DNA from: Sporolactobacillus shoreae
GTDB lineage: Bacteria; Bacillota; Bacilli; Bacillales; Sporolactobacillaceae
DNA length: 64,000 nucleotides
Assembly: GCF_004684935.1 (NCBI RefSeq)
Contig: NZ_SRJD01000005.1
Span: 151,094 to 215,093 of the forward strand
Reading direction: 5' to 3'
The number at the start of each line of letters is the position of its first letter. Position 1 is the first letter of the stretch. Position numbers and translations under genes: made by a program. Below are positions 52,943 through 61,133 of the stretch, one piece after another. The notes beneath the pieces were generated by a model. The model had not been told where the DNA came from. It was given only the letters and a program-made list of their open reading frames with translations, and made no database searches.

Positions 52943-53743
52943 CTATTCCAAATCAGCATTGAGCCAATCATAGTCAGGTAAACCTGGCATTGTGATTCTA
53001 GGTGGCTCCTTGAGACCTCGTTTAATGTCTGCTCGATTAAGAGCTGTATGTAATGCTGCAGAAAAGTATCGCTCAAAGTCATCGATTCGATTTCCTTCAG
53101 CTTCTTGAGACTCTATCTGAGTGAGAACTCGAAAGAATAGTTCTTTGTTCATTCCTTCGAACGAGAAATGCTTCCAGAGCTTGTTAACGATTTCGTCTCT
53201 CTTGTTAACAAGTAATTCTTTATTCTCTTTATATTGTTCTTTTTCTTTTTTCTTTTTAATAGTTGGACCCTTTTGTCCAATCTTGGTGATACATTTTGTC
53301 ATTTCTTGCTTTGACTTTTTGTCAATGCTGGAGCAGTTAGTACTATCCCGTTCATCCTTTGATTCATTCAGCTTTGACTTTTTGTCGGAACTAGCCTTAC
53401 CCTCAGTTAAATGTAGATCGTTAAAAATTTTATCCGTTATGCAGAAGTATTTTTTCGCCGGAACGCCCATTAGCTTTGTCTCCAGATACTTTGCCTCTTC
53501 AAGCTCCTTAATCGCTTTGTGTTGTTGTCTGTAAGTAAGGCCTGTTTCTTCTTCAATTGATTCACTTGTAAGGAAGAAATACTCTTTCCCATCCTTATTC
53601 GTCAGCATATTCTTCTTTTCAAAGCTCTCATAACTTGAGCAGAGCTGCCCGAAAATAATCGCTCCATTGACAGACACAGAACGAGCAATCTCTTTGTTGA
53701 ACATGACAAAGCCCTTGCCACTAATCACTGACATCAAATTCAT
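52943..53743 (-). CDS. Replication-initiation-type protein (winged helix, phage/plasmid)
   Basis: About 266 residues starting MNLMSVISGKGFVMFNKEIA. The N-terminal ~100 residues read as a winged helix (TSESIEEETGLTYRQQHKAI, KELEEAKYLETKLMG), then a Lys/Ser-rich linker (DKKSK repeated twice, KKKKEKEQ) and a C-terminal helical part. This resembles phage replication proteins that open the origin (helix-turn-helix rep/DnaD-like); the assignment rests on architecture and position next to the integrase. The start is placed at 53743 with AGGAGAG upstream. Confidence 0.65.
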   Translation of the reverse strand: MNLMSVISGKGFVMFNKEIARSVSVNGAIIFGQLCSSYESFEKKNMLTNKDGKEYFFLTSESIEEETGLTYRQQHKAIKELEEAKYLETKLMGVPAKKYFCITDKIFNDLHLTEGKASSDKKSKLNESKDERDSTNCSSIDKKSKQEMTKCITKIGQKGPTIKKKKEKEQYKENKELLVNKRDEIVNKLWKHFSFEGMNKELFFRVLTQIESQEAEGNRIDDFERYFSAALHTALNRADIKRGLKEPPRITMPGLPDYDWLNADLE

Positions 53744-53904
53744 TTCTGTTCTTCTCTCCTTTGACAGAACAGAAGGTGACATGCTAACATTTAGAAAACA
53801 GAGGTCAGACTTCTGTCTGGATGATCGAGAGATGGTGAGCGGCCAAACTCATAGCCATCTCTTATTTAATTATATAATATGTCTGAATTTTCGTACAATT
53901 ATAT

Positions 53905-54846
53905 TTAAAATATTCCAGAGTAATCGTGTTTCTTCTCAGCCTGAACCTCTAAATCCGATCCCCAGATTTGGACATAGCGTTTCGTTATCTCAATCGACTG
54001 ATGACCGAGTAACATTGCCAAAGAAAATGGGTCCATCCCTCTCATAACTGCATTCTTAGCATAGGTTCTACGACAAACATGGGGACTAACTTGTTTCGTA
54101 ATGCCAACCTCTCTTGCAGCCTCCCTCAATTGAGCCTGAAATGATGATTTGCACAAAACTCTATCGTCACAATTGATGAAAAGATAATCATGCGAAAGCT
54201 GACCTCGAACCTTTATATAGGACTGTAATTTCTCGACCATATTCTTCGATAAAAAGACTAATCGTTGTTGAAGATTTTTTGTCTCCCGAACAATCAACCT
54301 ACTTCCATCAACGTCGTTGATCTGTATACCTATACATTCGCTTATTCGAATACCTGTATCCAAGAGCAAATAAAACATGACCAGATTACGATAGCCAGAA
54401 AATGATTTCTGTTTCTTAAAATAATCGGCAATCTTCTTCACTTCAAAGTCCTCAAGTGTTGCCCGAATCTGTTTGCGCTCTCTTAGTAATTTAATATTTG
54501 CTGTCGGATCTTTTCGAATCATCTTCTTTTCCTTCATAAACGAAAAGAAGGGCCTAATACCCCTTAGTTTACTGTTTATAGATGTAATCTTTATCTTTGA
54601 CTTCCACAACAAGATAATGTCCTCAACGTCGCTCTCAGTCAGCTCAATAAGCTGCTTGTTAATTTTCAGCTGAGCCATATCCCTTTTTAAGACGTGAATA
54701 ACATTCTTGTAATACGTAATCGTCGTTTCACGAACATTCTTTAATCGTCTACTTCTGATAAATTCTTCAATTGCACCTTCGTCATCAATTTTGACCGATC
54801 GATCAATCAAACTTTGCTGCTCTTCTGTCAACATTTTCCTGCGCAT
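53905..54846 (-). CDS. int: Tyrosine recombinase/integrase of the element
   Basis: 313 residues. An N-terminal SAM-like DNA-binding domain (about 25-110) and a catalytic domain with Arg in DTGIRISE, the HxxR box SPHVCRRTY, a His in LLGHQSIEITKRY and the nucleophile Tyr in KRYVQI. GGAGGGG precedes the ATG. It lies 110 bp from the intact tRNA-Leu 3' end and is transcribed away from it, so it is the integrase that inserted the element at the 60-bp site. Confidence 0.93.
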   Translation of the reverse strand: MRRKMLTEEQQSLIDRSVKIDDEGAIEEFIRSRRLKNVRETTITYYKNVIHVLKRDMAQLKINKQLIELTESDVEDIILLWKSKIKITSINSKLRGIRPFFSFMKEKKMIRKDPTANIKLLRERKQIRATLEDFEVKKIADYFKKQKSFSGYRNLVMFYLLLDTGIRISECIGIQINDVDGSRLIVRETKNLQQRLVFLSKNMVEKLQSYIKVRGQLSHDYLFINCDDRVLCKSSFQAQLREAAREVGITKQVSPHVCRRTYAKNAVMRGMDPFSLAMLLGHQSIEITKRYVQIWGSDLEVQAEKKHDYSGIF

Positions 54847-54910
54847 GTTATCCCCTCCACTAGACTACTGCATTAGATTTTTGCTTGATTTGTCTAGTTG
54901 CTGAGAGCAT

Positions 54911-54939
54911 AAAAAAACAGTCTACGTTTCCGTAGACTG
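54911..54939 (-). terminator. Terminator between tRNA-Leu and the integrase
   Basis: Minus strand CAGTCTACG-GAAA-CGTAGACTG followed by seven T. Transcripts of the tRNA array should end here, inside the element, before the integrase. Confidence 0.9.
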
Positions 54940-54955
54940 CCCGCCGTATAAGCAT

Positions 54956-55015
54956 TAATGCGGATGAGAGGACTTGAACCTCCACGTCCGGTAAAGGACA
55001 CTAGAACCTGAATCT
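54956..55015. repeat. Attachment site (right), within intact tRNA-Leu
   Basis: Perfect 60-bp copy of 40705-40764. It overlaps the 3' part of tRNA-Leu, so integration keeps the tRNA whole. Confidence 0.95.
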
Positions 55016-55044
55016 AGCGCGTCTGCCAATTCCGCCACACCCGC
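54959..55044 (-). tRNA. tRNA-Leu (CAG)
   Basis: Minus-strand class II tRNA: acceptor GCGGGTG/CATCCGC, anticodon loop TTCAGGT with CAG, long variable arm, T-arm GAGGTTCAAGTCCTC. CCA is not encoded. Target of the inserted element. Confidence 0.95.
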
Positions 55045-55048
55045 AAAA

Positions 55049-55124
55049 TGGTGGGCCATGAAGGTCTCGAACCTTCGACCCTCTGATTAAGAGTCAGATG
55101 CTCTACCAACTGAGCTAATGGCCC
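55049..55124 (-). tRNA. tRNA-Lys (CTT)
   Basis: Acceptor GGGCCAT/ATGGCCC, anticodon loop CTCTTAA with CTT, T-arm GAAGGTTCGAGACCTTC, CCA encoded. Confidence 0.94.
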
Positions 55125-55143
55125 AAACAAAAAACATTATTAG

Positions 55144-55228
55144 TGGTGGAGGGAGAAGGTTTCGAACCTTCGAACCCAAAGGGAGCGGATTTACAGTCCG
55201 CCGCGTTTAGCCTCTTCGCTATCCCTCC
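55144..55228 (-). tRNA. tRNA-Tyr (GTA)
   Basis: Class II tRNA with acceptor GGAGGGA, anticodon loop CTGTAAA with GTA, long variable arm, T-arm GAAGGTTCGAAACCTTC, CCA encoded. Confidence 0.95.
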
Positions 55229-55247
55229 GCATAAACGTTTTGAACAA

Positions 55248-55323
<76 letters not shown>

Positions 55324-55327
55324 GTAA

Positions 55328-55403
55328 TGGTGGAGGATATAGGGCTCGAACCTATGACCCTCTGCTTGTAAGGCAGACGCTCTCCCAGCTGAGCTAATCC
55401 TCC
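55328..55403 (-). tRNA. tRNA-Val (TAC)
   Basis: Acceptor GGAGGAT/ATCCTCC, anticodon loop CTTACAA with TAC, T-arm ATAGGTTCGAGCCCTAT, CCA encoded. Confidence 0.95.
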
Positions 55404-55407
55404 AAAG

Positions 55408-55479
55408 TGACCCGTACGGGATTCGAACCCATGAACCCACCGTGAAAGGGTGGTGTCTTAACCGCTTGACGAACGGGCC
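55408..55479 (-). tRNA. tRNA-Glu (TTC)
   Basis: Acceptor GGCCCGT/ACGGGTC, anticodon loop CTTTCAC with TTC, T-arm ATGGGTTCGAATCCCGT. CCA is not encoded. First gene of the array. Confidence 0.94.
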
Positions 55480-55510
55480 ATTATCTTTTTTGTCGCAATC
55501 GACGTTCTTT

Positions 55511-55539
55511 ATTATATACAGATTGGACAGGCTTGTAAA
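55511..55539 (-). promoter_or_regulatory. Promoter of the Glu-Val-Thr-Tyr-Lys-Leu tRNA operon
   Basis: Minus strand TTTACA (55534-55539), 17-bp spacer, TATAAT (55511-55516), about 30 bp before tRNA-Glu. Confidence 0.85.
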
Positions 55540-55679
55540 GTGTAACTTAAAAACCTTTATTTTCTGATTATTATACAACCGGTTTTTAGGCCTGCCCTTT
55601 ATCGAGTTGTCCGGATTCCAGGCCACTCTCAATTTGCCTTAAATTTCCTGACGCATTAAGACCAATGGCCAACCAATCA

Positions 55680-56489
55680 TCATTTGGACACCGGAACGGC
55701 GCCGAGATACTCCTCCAATGTCAGGCCCTTCTTAACGATGGTCTGAGATGTGGGCAGTCCGACATAACGAAGATGCCAGGCTTCATATTCGTATCCGGTT
55801 ATTGCCTCTTTTCCTTCAGGATAACGAATAATGAATCCGTAATCCTGTGCATGGTGGGCCAGCCATGCCGCTTCAGGAGTTTCCCCGAATGCCGGTGTCG
55901 CGGCATACTTTCCATCAATTCCCGACACATCAATAGCAAGTCCGGTTTCGTGCTCGCTTGTCCCAGGCTCGGCACTGTAATCCAGCGCCTTTTCTCTGCC
56001 GTCTCTCCCAACATAATAATTAAAGAGCTCCGACTGCGTTTTATAAGAACGGTAAGCCGACACCCCAGCTAACTGAACGGCGTCTTTTTTTGCTGCCTGA
56101 AACATCGCAGTCAATGCATTGGCTGCAACAAGACGCATTTTTGATTTTTCGGACCGATGAGAAATAAACGGGACATCTGGATAAACGAGTTGTTTCGGTA
56201 CATAATTGTCCGGCAATTTAAAATGCTTATTCACGAGTACAAATATACTGTCCGGATCAGCAACCACATGGACACCCTGCTGATTCATTGACGATACAGT
56301 CTTATGTATTGAACGATCCTTTGATCTTATCGAATTTCGGCCGCCCTCTGTCTTTTTATCATAGTTCTGCTGCGTTGCGGAGGTGCCGCCTGACTGATCA
56401 TGCTGCTGCGCCGGGTGAGCGGTGCAGGCCGTCAGTCCGAACAAAAGTACGGTGGTGATTCCTGTAATCTTTTTAAGTTTGACGCTCAT
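55680..56489 (-). CDS. VanY-like D-alanyl-D-alanine carboxypeptidase lipoprotein (M15B)
   Basis: 269 residues with a lipoprotein signal (lipobox LTAC, Cys near residue 22). The M15B zinc motif is SEHETGLAIDV (His and Asp ligands near residues 182-190), with the third ligand in EAWHLRYVG near 237, and SAYRSYKTQ before them. It trims the terminal D-Ala of peptidoglycan stem peptides outside the cell. There is no sign of a vancomycin-resistance cluster, so the role is housekeeping wall turnover. Confidence 0.9.
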   Translation of the reverse strand: MSVKLKKITGITTVLLFGLTACTAHPAQQHDQSGGTSATQQNYDKKTEGGRNSIRSKDRSIHKTVSSMNQQGVHVVADPDSIFVLVNKHFKLPDNYVPKQLVYPDVPFISHRSEKSKMRLVAANALTAMFQAAKKDAVQLAGVSAYRSYKTQSELFNYYVGRDGREKALDYSAEPGTSEHETGLAIDVSGIDGKYAATPAFGETPEAAWLAHHAQDYGFIIRYPEGKEAITGYEYEAWHLRYVGLPTSQTIVKKGLTLEEYLGAVPVSK

Positions 56490-56573
56490 TTAACTCTCCA
56501 TTTTCATTAGAAATAATTAAAGGCTAAGTAATGATTTTTTGATTATCTCAATAAAAATAGTGCAGGTCAAAGT

Positions 56574-56603
56574 AAAAGGATGGAAAACCAGTGTTTTCCA
56601 TCC
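56574..56603 (-). terminator. Rho-independent terminator
   Basis: Stem GGATGGAAAAC / GTTTTCCATCC (56578-56588 and 56593-56603) with TTTTACTTT after it on the minus strand. It follows the small membrane peptide gene. Confidence 0.75.
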
Positions 56604-56679
56604 AAAATACGTCATTTTATGATCAATTATCCAATTTCTGATAAAAAAGCGACTATTTCAGCAACAACCTCAGACCTTT

Positions 56680-56826
56680 TTAACCGAAAAAAAGTTTTAC
56701 ATTGATAACAATGGATATGGCAAGCACACAATTGGTCAGAAGCAATTTTCGGTTCAGATGAACCTCTGTTTTACTCATTTCATCTTTCTCCAATCGTTCA
56801 TTCCCCTTGGTCTCTCTGAGTTCCAT
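56680..56826 (-). CDS. Small single-pass membrane peptide
   Basis: 48 codons. The N-terminal 25 residues are charged (MELRETKGNERLEKDEMSKT), followed by one hydrophobic helix (KLLLTNCVLAISIVINVKLF). AGGAG lies about 8 bases before the ATG, and a terminator follows 77 bp past the stop, so it looks like a real small gene. No family recognised. It lies between the VanY-like and AAC(3)-like genes. Confidence 0.55.
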   Translation of the reverse strand: MELRETKGNERLEKDEMSKTEVHLNRKLLLTNCVLAISIVINVKLFFG

Positions 56827-56975
56827 TTCTATCAACTCCTGTCCGGTTTAGGTTCGTTTCGCTTAACAGTTTATCCGGTCGGCCACGCATCAATTATCCT
56901 TGATTTAATCCTAACTTGAAGATGTTGAGGCACTATTAGTGTTATTTGTGTTTTATGTAAAGATCCTGATCACAC

Positions 56976-57806
56976 CTACCTGAACCATCCTGCCCATCTT
57001 TTTCTTAAATAATCAGCAGTAAAGTCAACAATCGCCCGTTGGGACATTAATAACGAGTCCGCCTGGCCGATTATCCCCGTTTTCAGATTTTCCGTCTCCT
57101 GGGCGTCTTTCTCAAAAGCCTGGCCAATCTTAGAAAATCTTTCTTCATGATAATCCCAGTCACGGTAGCTCACCCATCTTCGTTCTCCGTTAAGAATAAC
57201 CGGGCTTTGGCGGGTAATCATTTTCAACTTGTTCGAATGGCATTCGCCAAGATGCATGGACGTGTTATTACCAAAGCCAACTCCAAGAAGGAGCACCTGG
57301 CCGTTCAGCTGATAAATTTGAGCCAGCGGCGACTGATCACCCAGCCCGTCGTCAAGCGGGTGGCCTGAAACAATCCGGTCACGTGCCTCACCCCAAGCGG
57401 AGAAAGAATAAATGGGATGACTGCTCCGCTTCACTCCAGGGAACTTGCGAAAGGTCTCAGCGACTCTTCCCATTCCTAATGTCGGCGTGCGTTCCGGATC
57501 AAACGGCGGCATTTCTTGGTAAATAGCCTGTATCCAGCTTTTGGGAACCGGCGGATTTTCCCAGTCTGCAGGGTCTGAGACATCCGCGCTGTGTGCGGGC
57601 ATCACCAGTGTCCCGCCCGGTGTCAGAACCTCCTGCAGCGCCTCAATAACGGTAACAGGGCCGCCGCATACCCAGCCAATTCGGCTCATAGAAGTATGGA
57701 CAATCACTGTCATCCCTTTCTTCAGCCCTAATTGTTTCAGATCCCGCACTAATGTGGATCGCGTGATTGCTGTTTTCGTCTGTTTGATTGCATCCAGTTC
57801 CGTCAT
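56976..57806 (-). CDS. Aminoglycoside N(3)-acetyltransferase family protein (YokD-like)
   Basis: 276 residues of the AAC(3) family: VIVHTSMSRIGWVCGGPVTV near residues 35-54, TLVMPAHSAD, the conserved RSSHPIYSFSAWG with the His-Pro pair near 130, and LLLGVGFGNNTSMHLGE. The family transfers acetyl from acetyl-CoA to aminoglycosides, but chromosomal copies in Bacilli often have no proven resistance role. Stand-alone gene. No mobile context within this stretch. Confidence 0.87.
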   Translation of the reverse strand: MTELDAIKQTKTAITRSTLVRDLKQLGLKKGMTVIVHTSMSRIGWVCGGPVTVIEALQEVLTPGGTLVMPAHSADVSDPADWENPPVPKSWIQAIYQEMPPFDPERTPTLGMGRVAETFRKFPGVKRSSHPIYSFSAWGEARDRIVSGHPLDDGLGDQSPLAQIYQLNGQVLLLGVGFGNNTSMHLGECHSNKLKMITRQSPVILNGERRWVSYRDWDYHEERFSKIGQAFEKDAQETENLKTGIIGQADSLLMSQRAIVDFTADYLRKRWAGWFR

Positions 57807-57911
57807 TGATCATCTTTCCTTCTGCATGGGTCACTATTATAAAAAGGCACTCTTCGCGGAGATTCCGCTCCGGGTGCCCGCAGCCATTTGTATCGTTCTA
57901 CTGCACTTGAT

Positions 57912-58337
57912 CTATTTAACAATCAGCACGGGTACCTTTGAACGCTGGACAACGCCATGGCTGACGCTGCCAAGAAATTCCTTGACACCGCTTAAACCTC
58001 TGCTGCCAATGATAATCAAATCATAGCCATTGGATTCTGCGAATTCAAGGATCGTGCGAACCGGCTGTCCTTCCTGAACAAATGTATGCGTGCTATTTGG
58101 AATCTGATCCAGCCATTCGTTGGTTTTGGCGACTACTTCATTTCCATATTTAAAAGTCGATTCGCGAACCTCACGATAAACGTCGCCAACGATAAACTGA
58201 TTGGTTGGTACGGTAACCACATTAAGGATGTCGAGAACCGTCTTTTCATCCAGCCGGGCTATTTCAATCCCCTTCTTCAGCGCCTTTTTCGACAAATCCG
58301 AATCATCATAGGAAATAAGAATTTTAGAAAACAGCAT
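57912..58337 (-). CDS. Universal stress protein (UspA family)
   Basis: 141 residues: MLFSKILISYDDSDLSKKAL at the N-terminus and the ATP-binding motif LIIIGSRGLSGVKEFLGSVS, HGVVQRSKVPVLIVK at the C-terminus (G-2x-G-9x-G-S/T). GGGGTGAAC precedes the ATG at 58337; the upstream in-frame extension lacks support. Usp proteins bind nucleotides and help stress survival. Stand-alone gene. Confidence 0.92.
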   Translation of the reverse strand: MLFSKILISYDDSDLSKKALKKGIEIARLDEKTVLDILNVVTVPTNQFIVGDVYREVRESTFKYGNEVVAKTNEWLDQIPNSTHTFVQEGQPVRTILEFAESNGYDLIIIGSRGLSGVKEFLGSVSHGVVQRSKVPVLIVK

Positions 58338-58758
58338 CACGTTCACCCCGCCCTTACATTTTTCTGTCAGTCTGTTCAAAACAAGAGGGCACAAGCATGG
58401 AACCCTCATCAGGCATTCGGTTTTTCACCAGTTTTAAATGCCTCTGACTTTGAACAACCTCCACCCTTATTTTATAGCACACCGGAAGAATATGAAAGCC
58501 CTGTCAGAGCTCAGATCAGATGCCGCGCCCGTCCAATTTTTGACTATTTAGTGGCTGGAATTAATTTCTTTCACTATCTTTACACTTTATCCCTTACTTT
58601 TTTTTAATATCTGCGTTATATTTATTAGTGTAGAAAAGAATGTATTATGTATTATTTGTGAACGTTTTCATAACATCTGTCAAGCCGGTCTTTCGCGGCT
58701 AAATATGATTAATAGCGATCAGATCACCTGAATCCGGTGAAAAATCGAGGTTTTGTAA
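58338..58758. other. 421-bp intergenic region
   Basis: Between divergent Usp and EamA genes. AT-rich toward the EamA side, with no gene, RNA element or clear promoter that I can support. Confidence 0.5.
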
Positions 58759-59757
58759 ATGAAGAAAGGGTATATTTATATCGCCTTTTCTACTTTGTTC
58801 TTCAGTACGATGGAAATTGCCATTAAGCTGGTGGCATCAGATTTCAACCCAATACAGCTAAACTTTATACGTTTCCTGATTGGATCGATCATTCTCGCAC
58901 CTCTGGCCATCCGTCATTTAAAGGGAAGCGGATTTTCGTTTAACCGAAGCAGTATCCTCTATTTCCTCTTTTCAGGTTTTATGTGTGTCGTTGTCAGTAT
59001 GACTTTCTTTCAGCTGGCCATTGTGTACGCAAAGGCAGCCACTGTAGCGATTTTGTTCAGTTGCAACGCCGTCTTTGTTATTCCTTTCGCACATTTCTTC
59101 CTGAAAGAAAAACTGACGAAGCTATCATTGCTTTCGCTGGTAGTCAGTGTCGCGGGTATGATCTTTATCGTCAATCCTGAAAATTTGACGAACGTAACCG
59201 GTATTACGCTATCACTTGTGGCAGCCGTGACCTTTGCCTTGTACGGAATCGTCGGCCGCAAAGGCAGCCTGAAGTTCGGTTTTGACGGCATTGTGCAGAG
59301 CAGTTTCAGCTTTCTGACCGGCAGTCTTGAATTACTTGTTCTGATTTTTATCACTAAAATAGGGCCGGTTGCCGCATGGCTCAAAAGCGTCGGACTGGTC
59401 GACTTCAGCAACATTCCCGTGCTTCAGAATGTATCTTGGGGTACCGCACCCATTCTTATCTATCTGGGCGTTTTCGTTACCGGGCTGGGCTTCAGCTTTT
59501 ACTTCCTTGCGATGGAAGCAACCTCTGCGTCAACCGCTTCGCTGGTCTTCTTCATTAAACCAGCGCTGGCGCCGGTTCTTGCTCTGTTCATTCTTGGCGA
59601 AGCAATCACACCGAATGTTCTGTATGGAATTCTGCTCATTCTCGGCGGATCCTGTATCGAGCTGTTCTCTGATAACCGGGAAGCAAAACTCGCGGAGCAT
59701 ACAAGAAATGCTACAAAACATGCACCCGTTCATTCAGGCAGTGTACACGCGAGATAA
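58759..59757 (+). CDS. EamA-family DMT transporter
   Basis: 332 residues with ten predicted helices in two EamA repeats (about 5-135 and 150-300) and a short cytoplasmic tail rich in His and Arg. GAGG lies 7 bases before the ATG. It is the fourth EamA protein in the window but not close to the paralogue pair at 18145 and 24095. Substrate unknown. Confidence 0.88.
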   Translation: MKKGYIYIAFSTLFFSTMEIAIKLVASDFNPIQLNFIRFLIGSIILAPLAIRHLKGSGFSFNRSSILYFLFSGFMCVVVSMTFFQLAIVYAKAATVAILFSCNAVFVIPFAHFFLKEKLTKLSLLSLVVSVAGMIFIVNPENLTNVTGITLSLVAAVTFALYGIVGRKGSLKFGFDGIVQSSFSFLTGSLELLVLIFITKIGPVAAWLKSVGLVDFSNIPVLQNVSWGTAPILIYLGVFVTGLGFSFYFLAMEATSASTASLVFFIKPALAPVLALFILGEAITPNVLYGILLILGGSCIELFSDNREAKLAEHTRNATKHAPVHSGSVHAR

Positions 59758-59780
59758 ATATTTAACCACTAAGATCATTA

Positions 59781-59817
59781 AAGGCAGGACGTGTGCAAAA
59801 GCGCCCTGCCTTTTTTG
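59781..59817 (+). terminator. Terminator of the EamA gene
   Basis: AAGGCAGG (59781-59788) pairs with CCTGCCTT (59805-59812) and is followed by six T. A second hairpin (AAAGCTTGC-TACTCG-GCAAGCTTT, 59875-59898) lies downstream. Confidence 0.85.
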
Positions 59818-59917
59818 TACTATTAAGAAGTAAAAGTTCAGGGGGAAGTGCAACCAGGACTCTGACTGCGCCTAAAAGCTTGCTACTCGGCAAGCTTTCT
59901 TTATCATTCATTTTTCT

Positions 59918-59945
59918 AAAAAAAGAAGGCCCTGTAAAAGGCCTC
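59918..59945 (-). terminator. Terminator after the HhH-like gene
   Basis: Minus strand GAGGCC...GGCCTT hairpin followed by CTTTTTTT, about 100 bp beyond the stop at 60047. Confidence 0.5.
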
Positions 59946-60046
59946 AATGGGGGAGATTCATTTGATCATGTTTCAATCATAGCGGATCAGGCTCCCTATT
60001 CCATCGTGCCTGCGTATAATATTCAACTAAGTCTGAAGTCTGATTT

Positions 60047-60802
60047 TTAATTCCGAACCAGCGGCGGGAAATCCGCGCGACTCCACAGCCAAAGTGGGGT
60101 GTGGACGTCAATAGGCGCGATCCCTGTCCCGACAAGTAGCTCTCTCCACGCGTCTGACACATGCTGACGATCCTCCGCACGGCCGTTCAGTACTTCTGGA
60201 GGACACAAACCAAGTTTTACCATAGCCTGCAGGACATGGGTGTCCGGAGCAATAGTAATCCGTTCTCTCGAGGTCCATTGGATCCCAGCATATTTTTCCA
60301 GTACGTAGAGCCAGTAATTGAAAATCTTGGGCCCAGACAAATAAGGGAATTCTTTTTTTCGCTCCACTTGTATGATTATCTTCAGTCTGGAAACATCAAA
60401 ATGGACAGAACCCAGCAATCCCTGGACATCTTTTTCTGTTGAAGAGTGGCTTATCCCTGACGCCACCCGAAACCAGATGTCCGGATGCCGGTTTGGCTGA
60501 AGGGCGATCCTGAAACGGAGTAAAATTTTCTTCAGTGATGCCTGATCTTCCGCAGCAACTTTCTGGGGACAAAATATCCATCTTGAAGATTCATCGCGGT
60601 AGGCATTCGCTATCGCTCTCCAGAGCGCATAGGAGCTTCTCTGATAGTTCAGGGACATGCCGAGAGTCAGGACATCAGGCAGTTTGTTCTCTGGAACAAC
60701 GCCTATCAAAGCGTCTTCCGGCATAACCTCTCCTCCGAGTGCCCCATTTTCATACATACGAAGCAAGCATTCTATTTTTTGCAGTAAAGGTGTATTTGTC
60801 AT
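60047..60802 (-). CDS. Uncharacterised protein, possibly HhH-GPD DNA-glycosylase-like
   Basis: 251 residues, mainly helical. Two segments recall the HhH-GPD glycosylase core: YLSGPKIFNYWLYVLEKYAG (helix-hairpin-helix position) followed by IAPDTHVLQAMVKLGL, which looks like the VDTHV catalytic-Asp motif of endonuclease III/AGOG proteins. No FeS Cys cluster is present. The match is weak and the usual lysine cannot be placed, so function is open. Stand-alone gene on the minus strand. Confidence 0.5.
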   Translation of the reverse strand: MTNTPLLQKIECLLRMYENGALGGEVMPEDALIGVVPENKLPDVLTLGMSLNYQRSSYALWRAIANAYRDESSRWIFCPQKVAAEDQASLKKILLRFRIALQPNRHPDIWFRVASGISHSSTEKDVQGLLGSVHFDVSRLKIIIQVERKKEFPYLSGPKIFNYWLYVLEKYAGIQWTSRERITIAPDTHVLQAMVKLGLCPPEVLNGRAEDRQHVSDAWRELLVGTGIAPIDVHTPLWLWSRADFPPLVRN

Positions 60803-60827
60803 TCAGATCGCCTTTTATAGCTTTTCT

Positions 60828-61046
60828 TCAGCTAACTTCTTCAAAAAATATAATACACCAGAAACCATTTTGCCGCCTCTTTCTCCGGTGATACCGAGCC
60901 CTAGCTATATCATTTACCATGTGACTCACTTCAGAAATTGCTAACCCTGGATCGTTTAATACAAAGTAGTCAATAATTTGATCCCAGTCTGAACTGGTTC
61001 CGGCTTCTTCCCGGACTGCAGATAGGTCAGTACAGCCATAAAATAT
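60828..61046 (-). pseudogene. Possible coding remnant without start
   Basis: A 72-codon open stretch reads SAVREEAGTSSDWDQIIDYF, VLNDPGLAISEVSHMVNDIA, RARYHRRKRR, with protein-like composition, ending at a TGA. No ATG, GTG or TTG with a ribosome site lies at its 5' end. An overlapping frame gives MAVLTYLQSGKKPEPVQTGI, hinting at a frameshift. Family unknown. It fills most of the gap between the HhH-like and first YjcZ genes. Confidence 0.3.
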
Positions 61047-61133
61047 TCATTTTTATTCGTCGTTTGTACCTTACCTACTTGTCAAATTGTAAATATAATG
61101 CAGTATCATGTGATGAAGGGAGATAAATAATAT

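Larger units (their letters stand above)
40705..55015. mobile_element. 14.25-kb integrated element at tRNA-Leu(CAG): phage satellite or reduced prophage
   Basis: Bounded by a perfect 60-bp direct repeat made of the tRNA-Leu 3' half. The tyrosine integrase gene lies at the end next to the intact tRNA. Gene content, integrase to distal end: integrase, replication-type protein, hypothetical protein, SF2 helicase-like ATPase, portal, protease-capsid fusion, tail tube, small hypothetical proteins, RadC, HTH, methyltransferase/restriction pair, Fic, GIY-YIG. No terminase, tape measure, baseplate, holin or endolysin gene is visible. The size fits phage satellites. Codon and base use is more AT-rich than the flanking glm/sig region. 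Confidence 0.92.

Noticed and set aside
40765..54955. CRISPR array within the element
   Set aside because: No regularly spaced repeats of 25-40 bp were seen.
56976..57806. Calling the AAC(3)-family gene an acquired aminoglycoside-resistance gene
   Set aside because: No mobile context surrounds it, and chromosomal YokD-like members have no proven resistance role, so only the family is stated.
59793..60050. 85-codon plus-strand frame
   Set aside because: It runs through two terminator hairpins and starts inside one of them; no ribosome site. Taken as chance coding across terminators.
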